A DNA stretch of 21,032 nt from Bacillota bacterium. Lineage in GTDB: Bacteria > Bacillota > Clostridia > Acetivibrionales > Acetivibrionaceae. A program made the translations under genes and the position numbers. Shown here piece by piece: positions 15,256 to 21,032 of the stretch. The number at the start of each line of letters is the position of its first letter. Position 1 is the stretch's first letter. The stretch is taken from contig JAEZUI010000030.1 in assembly GCA_023421115.1 (NCBI GenBank), forward strand, positions 1 to 21,032. The letters run 5' to 3'. The notes under the pieces are model-generated. The model ran no database searches. It had not been told where the DNA came from and saw nothing but the letters and a program-made list of their open reading frames with translations.

Positions 15256-15345
15256 GGGATACAATAAATGAAGTAAAGATTTTATTACTTAAAGGCTTTT
15301 GTTATGACGTTTAAATTTAAGATAAAACTGAAAGGAGATAGCATA

Positions 15346-16080
15346 ATGTTTCTTTTTAAGAAAGTAAGACTTTTTTTTTGGATTAAGTACATAAATATAT
15401 TAGAGAAATTCAAAATACATAAAGGATTTCCTGTACATTATATAGGAGGAAGTGAAGCACTGCCACCCCCTCTTAGCAGCGATGAGGAGAGCTATTTGCT
15501 GAGAAAACTGGAAAAAGAAGATTATGGTGTAAAAAAGGTACTAATTGAGAGAAATCTACGACTGGTGGTGTATATTGCCCGGAAATTCGAAAATACGGGA
15601 GTAGGAGTAGAAGATTTGGTTTCCATAGGTACAATTGGATTGATTAAGGCTATTAATACCTTTAACCCTAGTAAAAATATAAAGCTTGCAACTTATGCTT
15701 CAAGATGTATCGAGAATGAAATACTAATGTACCTCAGGAGAAATAATAGAATGAAGACTGAAATATCAATTGACGAACCTTTAAATATTGACTGGGACGG
15801 AAATGAATTGCTATTATCGGATATTTTAGGCACTGAGAATGATTTGATTCATAGAAGTATTGAGGATGAAGTGGACAAAGAACTGCTAAACACTGCTATG
15901 AAGAAGTTATCAATGAGAGAAAAGAAGATTATGGAGCTAAGATTCGGCCTGGCAAATGGTGGAGAGGAAAAAACTCAGAAAGAAGTAGCTGACATGTTGG
16001 GAATTTCACAATCATATATATCGAGGCTAGAGAAAAAGATTATAAGCAGGCTGAAAAAAGAAATCAGCAGAATGATATAG
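15346..16080 (+). CDS. sigE: RNA polymerase sporulation sigma factor SigE (pro-form)
   Basis: 244-residue early mother-cell sigma factor. ATG 15346 has AAAGGAG at 15331-15337. The first roughly 31 residues (MFLFKKVRLFFWIKYINI onward) are the hydrophobic/basic pro-sequence that holds it at the membrane; cleavage by SpoIIGA is expected near HYIGGSEALPPPLS, matching the B. subtilis site. Seen: region 2 ERNLRLVVYIARKFENTG and VEDLVSIGTIGLIKAINTFN, and region 4 with the QKEVADMLGISQSYISRLEK helix-turn-helix. It lies 90 bases after spoIIGA with no clear promoter between, so both depend on the promoter at 14182. sigG follows. Confidence 0.95.
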   Translation: MFLFKKVRLFFWIKYINILEKFKIHKGFPVHYIGGSEALPPPLSSDEESYLLRKLEKEDYGVKKVLIERNLRLVVYIARKFENTGVGVEDLVSIGTIGLIKAINTFNPSKNIKLATYASRCIENEILMYLRRNNRMKTEISIDEPLNIDWDGNELLLSDILGTENDLIHRSIEDEVDKELLNTAMKKLSMREKKIMELRFGLANGGEEKTQKEVADMLGISQSYISRLEKKIISRLKKEISRMI

Positions 16081-16179
16081 AAGGATGTAAGAAATTAACA
16101 ACAAAATTAAAGTCTAGTTTTCCCAATAAGTAAGTGGCTTGTCAAGGTGTTTTGTGAAAATTTTGTATCCTTTTTAACA

Positions 16180-16208
16180 GTATAAAAATGACCTCCATGG
16201 CAATAATG
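16180..16208 (+). promoter_or_regulatory. Candidate forespore (sigma-F/sigma-G) promoter for sigG
   Basis: GTATA at 16180-16184 fits a GYATA-type -35, and GGCAATAATG at 16199-16208 fits a GGnnAnAHTR-type -10 at every position (consensus from memory). The spacer is 14 bases. The start would be near 16214-16216, within the loop of the hairpin described at 16191-16237, giving an mRNA that keeps the RBS but loses the masking arm. Confidence 0.55.
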
Positions 16209-16237
16209 ATACTGACTTCAATTTACTGCCGGGAGGT
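16191..16237 (+). promoter_or_regulatory. Hairpin masking the sigG ribosome binding site
   Basis: ACCTCC (16191-16196) pairs with GGAGGT (16232-16237), and GGCA (16199-16202) pairs with TGCC (16227-16230), separated by a small internal loop. An A-run before and T-run after can extend the stem. The sigG RBS GGGAGG (16231-16236) is almost wholly inside the right arm. Read-through mRNA from spoIIGA-sigE would therefore carry a closed RBS. The T-run after the stem also allows partial termination. Confidence 0.7.
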
Positions 16238-16244
16238 TTTTTAT

Positions 16245-17018
16245 ATGCTAATCAATAAAGTTGAGATATGCGGTGTGAATACAGCAAAGTTGCCAGTTTT
16301 GTCAAACGACCAAAAGAAAGTTCTCTTCGAACGAATGCATAAAGGTGATATGACTGCAAGAGAGGAGTTTATAAGAGGAAATTTGCGACTTGTACTTAGT
16401 GTTATACAAAGATTCAATAACAGAGGTGAATATGTCGATGACTTGTTTCAAGTAGGTTGTATAGGGCTTATAAAAGCAATAGACAATTTTGATGTATCAC
16501 AGAATGTAAAGTTTTCCACTTATGCAGTACCTATGATTATTGGCGAGATACGCAGATATTTGCGGGACAATAATTCAATCCGTGTTAGCCGTTCGTTAAG
16601 AGATATTGCGTATAAGGCCCTTCAGGCTAAGGAACGTTTGACAAATAAGAATTCTAAGGAACCGACAGTAGATGATCTTTCTAGGGAATTAGGAATACCT
16701 AAGGAGGACATTGTATTTGCATTAGATGCAATACAGGATCCAATATCGCTATTTGAATCGGTATATCATGATGGCGGTGATGCAATATACGTTATGGACC
16801 AGGTAAAAGATGAAAAGAACCATGACGAAAACTGGCTTGAAGGTATTGCATTAAATGAAGCTATGAGAAGGCTCAATGACAGAGAAAAACTAATATTGAA
16901 TTTGAGGTTTTTTGATGGAAGAACGCAGATGGAAGTAGCTGAGGAGATCGGAATTTCGCAGGCGCAGGTTTCAAGACTTGAAAAAACAGCCCTCACGCAC
17001 ATGCGAAAATACATTTAG
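16245..17018 (+). CDS. sigG: RNA polymerase sporulation sigma factor SigG
   Basis: 257-residue late forespore sigma factor. ATG 16245 gives MLINKVEICGVNTAKLPVLS, the family N-terminus, with RBS GGGAGG at 16231-16236; the frame is open further up but that part overlaps the regulatory hairpin. Seen: region 2 RGNLRLVLSVIQRFNNRGEY and DDLFQVGCIGLIKAIDNFD, FSTYAVPMIIGEIRRYLRDN, region 3, and region 4 helix-turn-helix TQMEVAEEIGISQAQVSRLE. No pro-sequence, as expected. It differs from sigF by gene context (directly after sigE) and by VNTAKLPVL. Expression is probably limited to the forespore by the promoter and hairpin upstream. Confidence 0.95.
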   Translation: MLINKVEICGVNTAKLPVLSNDQKKVLFERMHKGDMTAREEFIRGNLRLVLSVIQRFNNRGEYVDDLFQVGCIGLIKAIDNFDVSQNVKFSTYAVPMIIGEIRRYLRDNNSIRVSRSLRDIAYKALQAKERLTNKNSKEPTVDDLSRELGIPKEDIVFALDAIQDPISLFESVYHDGGDAIYVMDQVKDEKNHDENWLEGIALNEAMRRLNDREKLILNLRFFDGRTQMEVAEEIGISQAQVSRLEKTALTHMRKYI

Positions 17019-17101
17019 AGTATGGTGCCTCCTATAAATTACTATTTTTTGGATTCGTGAAAAATCAGGTATTGACTAGAAAAGGTTTTCCCTTTTAAAG
17101 A

Positions 17102-17129
17102 GTTGATATCTGGTTTTTTCATATCAATA
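17102..17129 (+). repeat. Small hairpin upstream of the ylmC-like gene
   Basis: TTGATAT and ATATCAA (7 bp) flank a T-rich loop, and AAAAGG-TTTTC-CCTTTT lies just before it at about 17079-17095. They lie between sigG and the ylmC-like gene. They may form a weak terminator or leader structure; no promoter could be assigned with confidence. Confidence 0.4.
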
Positions 17130-17183
17130 GAAGACACTTCATATATTTATAGTATTGATTATAATGGTATGAGGTGTTGTTTT

Positions 17184-17453
17184 ATGAACAGAACAGCTGA
17201 TTTCAGACAGAAAGAAGTTATTAATATCTCTGACGGTAAAAGACTAGGATTTGTGTGTGATGTGGAAATAAATCTTGAGAGTGGAAAACTAGATGCAATT
17301 GTTATACCGGGACAAGGCCGTATTTTTGGCCTTTTTGGAAAAGATAACGAGTATGTTATACCTTGGAGTAAAATTAAAAAAATAGGTGAAGATATTATAT
17401 TGGTAGAGTTTGATGAAAGAAATGTGCGTAGAGATTATAGAAATAATACCTAA
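17184..17453 (+). CDS. YlmC/YmxH family PRC-barrel sporulation protein
   Basis: 89-residue single-domain protein, MNRTADFRQKEVINISDGKR at the start. It has a PRC-barrel pattern: KEVINISDGKRLGFVCDVEI, then GKLDAIVIPGQGRIFGLFG, then EYVIPWSKIKKIGEDIILVE. ATG 17184 is chosen for GAGGTG at 17171-17176; the in-frame ATG at 17169 lacks an RBS. Family members are small sporulation-associated proteins commonly found close to sigG or the ylm division genes. The molecular role is unknown. The gene stands 165 bases after sigG and is probably transcribed separately. Confidence 0.85.
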   Translation: MNRTADFRQKEVINISDGKRLGFVCDVEINLESGKLDAIVIPGQGRIFGLFGKDNEYVIPWSKIKKIGEDIILVEFDERNVRRDYRNNT

Positions 17454-17512
17454 TTAGGCTTTGGTGAGATAACGTGAATAGCCCTGTTTTTTCAAAAAAA
17501 CTTAAAATGGAT

Positions 17513-17540
17513 TTGATATTTCTGCAAAGTATAATATAAT
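17513..17540 (+). promoter_or_regulatory. Promoter for nrdR
   Basis: TTGATA at 17513-17518 and TATAAT at 17535-17540 with a 16-base spacer. A second overlapping TATAAT begins at 17530. The start near 17547 gives a leader of about 105 bases to nrdR. Confidence 0.6.
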
Positions 17541-17570
17541 AATAGCGAAATAGACTAAAAGTTAGTTGGG

Positions 17571-17603
17571 TTTGTAAAGTGCTTTAAAAATTTGATTTAC
17601 AAA
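17571..17603 (+). repeat. Inverted repeat in the nrdR leader
   Basis: TTTGTAAA at 17571-17578 is repeated inverted as TTTACAAA at 17596-17603 around a 17-base loop, downstream of the promoter and upstream of the RBS. It could be a weak mRNA hairpin or an operator. It does not match the NrdR box as I remember it. Confidence 0.45.
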
Positions 17604-17653
17604 CGGATAGAAGAACAAATTAAAAAAAATAAAAGTTATGTGGGAGGTACAAT

Positions 17654-18109
17654 ATGAAGTGTCCGTATTGTGGTTTTGTTGAGGACAAGGTTATTGATTC
17701 GAGACCTACAGATGAGGCTTCTGCTATTAGAAGACGAAGAGAATGTTCTAAGTGTCTAAAAAGATTTACAACTTACGAGAAAGTAGAAAGCTTGCCATTA
17801 ATGGTTATAAAAAAGGATAAAACAAGAGAACCTTTTAATAGGGAAAAACTTTTGAACGGTCTCTTAAGGGCATGCGAGAAAAGGCCTGTATCCATTAATG
17901 ATCTTGAACTTCTTGTTGATGGTGTAGAATTACAATTACAAAATTCGCTTCAAAGAGAGGTTACTTCCCAGGCAATAGGTGAAATGGTTATGGAAAAACT
18001 TAAGGAAATGGATGAGGTATCTTATGTAAGATTTGCTTCGGTGTACCGGCAGTTTAAAGATATAAATACCTTCATGGATGAGCTGCATAAATTGCTGAAA
18101 GATAAGTAA
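17654..18109 (+). CDS. nrdR: Transcriptional repressor NrdR
   Basis: 151 residues, the usual length. NrdR binds NrdR boxes and represses ribonucleotide reductase genes when its ATP-cone holds dATP. Seen: zinc ribbon with C3/C6 (MKCPYCG) and C31/C34 (CSKC), the linker DSRPTDEASAIRRRRECSKC, then the ATP-cone from about residue 49 (VIKKDKTREPFNREKLLNGL) to YVRFASVYRQFKDINTF. ATG has GGGAGGT at 17641-17647. The position after sigG and ylmC is common in clostridia. No nrd gene is in the window. Confidence 0.96.
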   Translation: MKCPYCGFVEDKVIDSRPTDEASAIRRRRECSKCLKRFTTYEKVESLPLMVIKKDKTREPFNREKLLNGLLRACEKRPVSINDLELLVDGVELQLQNSLQREVTSQAIGEMVMEKLKEMDEVSYVRFASVYRQFKDINTFMDELHKLLKDK

Positions 18110-18149
18110 ACTGAAATTAAAAAAGTTTAAAGTTGGAAAGGTGTTTTTT

Positions 18150-18812
18150 ATGAAAAGATATGTAAGTGTATTGCTTGTAATGGCGGTAATTAGTCTGATT
18201 ATTACAGGATGTACGCAGAAAAGTGGGACGAGTGACTCTAAAGATACAGCAGATTTAGTTTTAGATACAACAGTTTTTTATAGAAGGATTGAAAATAATC
18301 TACCTGAAATTGTTGTGAAGAAGGATGGAAAAGAGAAGATAATTTGCGAAGGTAATGATGTTCCGTCAAAACCTTCTATTTCTCATGATAAAAAGAAGCT
18401 CGCATATATATCACCCTATGAGTTTGAAGTTATCGGTGAAGTGTTTTTGTATAATAATCTAAACGATATTCATAAAGCTGTTATAACTAATAAAGATATT
18501 CCGGAAAATTTAGCACCTAAAAAAATAAATTGGTTTGATGATCGTTATTTACTTGTCATCCTGGGATATGCTTATGGTACGGTAAGTATAGGTGGAGACT
18601 TATACGTATATGATACGGTTGGTGACAAAATGGCTCTGCTCATAAAAGAAGGCGATGAGAAGGGTGAAATAAGCGATATAAAAATAGAACAAGATACTGT
18701 CAAATTAGATATAGCTGTATTTAATGATGAATTTACTGATTACAATATCGAAGTGTCATCCTATGGACTCAAGGAGTTTTTAGATATGATTGAGAAAAAA
18801 ATCGGGGAATAG
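18150..18812 (+). CDS. Lipoprotein of DUF4652-like family
   Basis: 220 residues with signal MKRYVSVLLVMAVISLIITG and lipobox ITGC, so C21 would be lipidated and the protein anchored outside the membrane. ATG 18150 is chosen over GTG 18141 because AAAGGTG lies six bases ahead. The mature part has beta-propeller-like strands: SISHDKKKLAYISPYEFEVI, KINWFDDRYLLVILGYAYGT, and GGDLYVYD. From memory these phrases match DUF4652 proteins of bacilli and clostridia, whose role is unknown. It stands 40 bases after nrdR, possibly co-transcribed. A propeller fragment of the TolB-like type is the alternative. Confidence 0.7.
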   Translation: MKRYVSVLLVMAVISLIITGCTQKSGTSDSKDTADLVLDTTVFYRRIENNLPEIVVKKDGKEKIICEGNDVPSKPSISHDKKKLAYISPYEFEVIGEVFLYNNLNDIHKAVITNKDIPENLAPKKINWFDDRYLLVILGYAYGTVSIGGDLYVYDTVGDKMALLIKEGDEKGEISDIKIEQDTVKLDIAVFNDEFTDYNIEVSSYGLKEFLDMIEKKIGE

Positions 18813-18907
18813 GTTAGTGCTTTTATACTATTGTTAGGCAGGCTTTGCATTTGAGGTTTTCGGTAGAGTTCCTATCGGATTAGATAAATATTTTGAGGGG
18901 GACTTTT

Positions 18908-19741
18908 GTGAATATTAAAGAGATTATTAAAATAGTTGGTAATCCAACACCTTATGATAAAGGAACAGATATAATGTGGACTGATAAACACATTTCAAAG
19001 TTTTTATTGGAAGCACACATAAATCCTGAAATTGAAGCTGCGAGTAGAACTTCTAAAGACATTGATAAAACGGTTGATATGATTGACCAATTGATTAAGC
19101 CAGGGTCTAGAATTTTAGACTTAGGATGTGGACCTGGACTTTATGCGGAACGTTTGTCTAGAAAAAAACACAAGGTAACAGGAGTTGATTTTTCGAAAAA
19201 TTCAATTGAATATGCTATCCAACAAAGAGACAAAAATCAGTCAGATGTTGAATACATAAATGGTAATTATTTAGATCTAGACTTTGAGGATAAATTTGAT
19301 CTAATTATGATGATTTATTGTGACTTTGGTGTATTAGTACCTGAGGAACGTACAACATTAATGAAAATGATTCACAAGTCTTTGAAACCTGGAGGTGTTT
19401 TTTTATTTGATGCAATAGATGAAAAAACAATTGAGAGAATAAATTTTAATTCATCATGGGAGATGTCCGAAAGTGGGTTTTGGAAGCCTACCCCGTACAT
19501 TTGTTTAAGTAAAAATTTGCATTTTGAAGAAAATAAAGCGGCGTTGGAACAACATATAGTGATTGATGATGAGGGTTCTTTCAAATTATATAGGTTTTGG
19601 AACCACTATTTTAATCAAGAGGACGTTGAAAAAATGTTTGAGCCGATTGGTTTTTCAAAAGTAAAAAGCATAAAGGGTGTTGTGAATGGTAGAGGTCCAT
19701 ATAATGATCATGGAGTAGTGTTTTATGCTGTGAGTAAATAA
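18908..19741 (+). CDS. Class I SAM-dependent methyltransferase
   Basis: 277 residues. GTG at 18908 is chosen because GAGGGGG at 18895-18901 is six bases upstream; the TTG at 18893 overlaps that RBS. Seen: SAM motif I ILDLGCGPG (69-77), acidic motif GVDFSKNSIEYA (92-103), a motif-II-like FDLIMMIYCDFGVL, and SLKPGGVFLFDAIDE. The N-terminal 60 residues (PYDKGTDIMWTDKHIS) and the C-terminal half with HYFNQEDVEKMFEPIGFSKV are typical of small-molecule methyltransferases. The substrate cannot be told. It has no operon partner; downstream is degraded sequence and the CRISPR region. Confidence 0.85.
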   Translation: MNIKEIIKIVGNPTPYDKGTDIMWTDKHISKFLLEAHINPEIEAASRTSKDIDKTVDMIDQLIKPGSRILDLGCGPGLYAERLSRKKHKVTGVDFSKNSIEYAIQQRDKNQSDVEYINGNYLDLDFEDKFDLIMMIYCDFGVLVPEERTTLMKMIHKSLKPGGVFLFDAIDEKTIERINFNSSWEMSESGFWKPTPYICLSKNLHFEENKAALEQHIVIDDEGSFKLYRFWNHYFNQEDVEKMFEPIGFSKVKSIKGVVNGRGPYNDHGVVFYAVSK

Positions 19742-19802
19742 TTTCTAGATATATTATTTGGTCTGATGGCAAAAAGAATAAAAAAGATAGGAGGGGTTAA
19801 AT

Positions 19803-20130
19803 TTGGGAGGTAAATACAAACTAATAACTTTTTGGCTTGGTTTTGTTTTAACTTTGTATTGCTTTGATAATTATTAGCGCTTTTATTTTTCTTGCAATGT
19901 TTGGAGATAACATAGATTACTATATATGTTTATTTGCCAGTCTTTTATTAAATGCGATATTATTTAGTATAATATGTTTATTTGTAAAAGAAAAGGTTCA
20001 ATGGATATTAGGCAGTATATTAGGATCAGTTATATCTGCAGTATTGTTAACAATTTTTGTTTTTTTCGTTGTTGTTCCTTCTTTAGAATTTGTAGATCCA
20101 CCAGCACCAGTATACGTACCCGTTGACTAA
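19803..20130 (+). pseudogene. Small membrane protein gene with an apparent frameshift
   Basis: AGGAGGGG at about 19789-19796 precedes TTG 19803, which opens GGKYKLITFWLGFVLTLYC, then stops at 19875-19877 after 24 codons. A different frame, open from 19852, continues smoothly as LCIALIIISAFIFLAMFGD to a stop at 20130, but has no RBS of its own (only a TTG at 19864). A single-base change between about 19852 and 19874 would join them into a protein of about 109 residues with three or four membrane helices and a Pro-rich tail (DPPAPVYVPVD). This is best explained as a frameshifted gene or a sequencing error. Family not recognised. Confidence 0.65.
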
Positions 20131-20147
20131 TAAATAAAGCTTTGAGT

Positions 20148-20267
20148 GTGCCATTAAAAATAGTCAGCTTTGAAATTGAAACTCTAAAGAATGCAGACAT
20201 CAATAATCCACATGAATTAGAGGTTTTTAAATTTTTAATAAGTATTGAATCTACAGCATCGTTGTGA
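20148..20267 (+). other. Short ORF, possible gene remnant
   Basis: A 39-codon frame from GTG reads PLKIVSFEIETLKNADINNP and ends ESTASL. The composition looks protein-like rather than random, but there is no good RBS, stops lie directly upstream, and no homologue is recognised. It could be the N-terminal remnant of a gene cut off when the CRISPR region was built, or chance. Confidence 0.3.
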
Positions 20268-20504
20268 TATGTTTTTAATGAAAAGAGAAATTCAACTGGT
20301 AAAATGTGGCTGTAAAATTATTTTCAAATTTGAAGAGATAATCTTGTAAGCATTGAAACAGAAAGGGTGCATGACTATGTTGATAACTCAAAAACATACA
20401 GTTTTGTATAAAAAAACAGTGTTTCATGTTAAAATTTACTCAAAAAAGTCCCGTCAAAAAAAGCTTGTAATGCTTATGAGATAAGGAGTTAAGCTCCGAG
20501 GGCT
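20268..20504 (+). promoter_or_regulatory. CRISPR leader
   Basis: About 237 bases of AT-rich non-coding DNA directly before the first repeat. The repeats end in GGATTGAAAC on the plus strand, the usual downstream end, so this is the leader side and transcription runs rightwards. It includes A/T runs and a small hairpin GGAG-TTAAG-CTCC about 10 bases before the first repeat. No promoter was assigned with confidence. Confidence 0.65.
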
Positions 20505-21032
20505 GTTACAGTAAGACTTCCAGTAAAACAAGGATTGAAACGGTATTTCATAACCTCGCCGATTATGTAAATGATGCGTTACAGTAAGACTTCCAGTAAA
20601 ACAAGGATTGAAACTTCCGCTCCGCTCTAGCGTGGCACAAAGCTTTTCCCGTTACAGTAAGACTTCCAGTAAAACAAGGATTGAAACTAGAAAACGACAA
20701 GGCGAATAAAAGCCTTGACGCAAGTTACAGTAAGACTTCCAGTAAAACAAGGATTGAAACTTACTTTGTCTGATACTTTGTAAGCGTTTAAATTTGTGTT
20801 ACAGTAAGACTTCCAGTAAAACAAGGATTGAAACGGATTATCCGGTATTGATGAAGCAAAGGCCGGGCAATAGTTACAGTAAGACTTCCAGTAAAACAAG
20901 GATTGAAACTTATAACGGTCTTTACCACCGTGTCCGGGATCAATAGTTACAGTAAGACTTCCAGTAAAACAAGGATTGAAACAATGTTTGCATGCCTACT
21001 GTTGTTGTTCTTTCTTCAGTTACAGTAAGACT
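20505..21032 (+). CRISPR. CRISPR array, 37-bp repeats, leader end, runs off the window
   Basis: Seven complete repeats start at 20505, 20578, 20651, 20724, 20798, 20873 and 20946, and an eighth from 21019 is cut at 14 bases. The repeat is 37 bp, begins GTTACAGTAAGACTTCC and ends AACAAGGATTGAAAC; I see no mismatch among copies. Spacers are 36, 36, 36, 37, 38, 36 and 36 bp and all differ. The repeat end is typical of type I-B or type III arrays in clostridia, and its 3' half resembles repeats I remember from C. thermocellum. No cas gene is in the window, so the partner genes lie beyond the right edge or elsewhere. Confidence 0.98.

Noticed and set aside
20170..20185. ATTGAAAC in 20176-20183 as a degenerate outlying CRISPR repeat
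   Set aside because: Only the last eight bases match the repeat end; the preceding bases do not, and it lies over 300 bases before the array.
20687..20899. Minus-strand frame through the CRISPR array with repeated NPCFTGSLTVT-like peptides
   Set aside because: It is the translation of the CRISPR repeats; the periodicity is that of repeat plus spacer and there is no RBS.

Overview
The window looks like low-GC Firmicute DNA from a cellulosome-forming, spore-forming clostridium. The evidence is a dockerin-bearing multimodular xylanase, a spoIIGA-sigE-sigG cluster, strong AGGAGG-type ribosome binding sites, and a CRISPR repeat ending in GGATTGAAAC. An Acetivibrio/Hungateiclostridium (C. thermocellum-like) species is my best guess. 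That is inference from protein and repeat resemblance, not a database result.

Layout. (1) 1-1640: a worn accessory stretch. It holds the tail of an Rpn-type nuclease/transposase, a 5'-truncated remnant of a PRK06851-like P-loop protein, and a small coiled-coil gene built on four 21-bp repeats. (2) 1641-6278: a long AT-rich upstream region and a 1372-residue secreted xylanase (signal peptide, three CBM22, GH10, two CBM9, a small beta module, type I dockerin), closed by a strong terminator. (3) 6290-8441, minus strand: the murT-gatD operon, which amidates the D-Glu of lipid II. (4) 8442-8764: a hairpin-rich spacer with two outward-facing promoters. (5) 8765-13690: division and wall cluster murA (lacking about its first 103 residues), ftsQ, sbp, ftsA, ftsZ. 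(6) 13762-14064, minus strand: a second small coiled-coil gene. (7) 14150-17018: the sporulation cluster spoIIGA, sigE, sigG, with a spoIIG-type promoter of unusually long spacing and an RBS-masking hairpin in front of sigG. (8) 17184-19741: ylmC/ymxH-like gene, nrdR, a DUF4652-like lipoprotein gene and a SAM methyltransferase gene. (9) 19803-20267: a frameshifted small membrane-protein gene and a short ORF remnant. (10) 20268-21032: a CRISPR leader and seven complete 37-bp repeats, with an eighth cut by the window edge. No cas gene is present.

How the genes fit together. FtsQ, FtsA and FtsZ are divisome parts; MurA and MurT/GatD act on cell-wall precursors. SpoIIGA is the protease that activates pro-sigma-E, and sigma-E and sigma-G run the mother-cell and forespore programmes. 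The ftsZ-to-sigG order is the conserved clostridial/bacillar arrangement.

Most notable observations: the murA truncation at what looks like a rearrangement breakpoint; a sigG leader in which a candidate forespore promoter lies inside a hairpin that hides the sigG ribosome binding site; the 21-bp-spacer spoIIG promoter with Spo0A-like boxes; and the non-standard cohesin-recognition residues of the xylanase dockerin. I found no clearly new multi-gene system.
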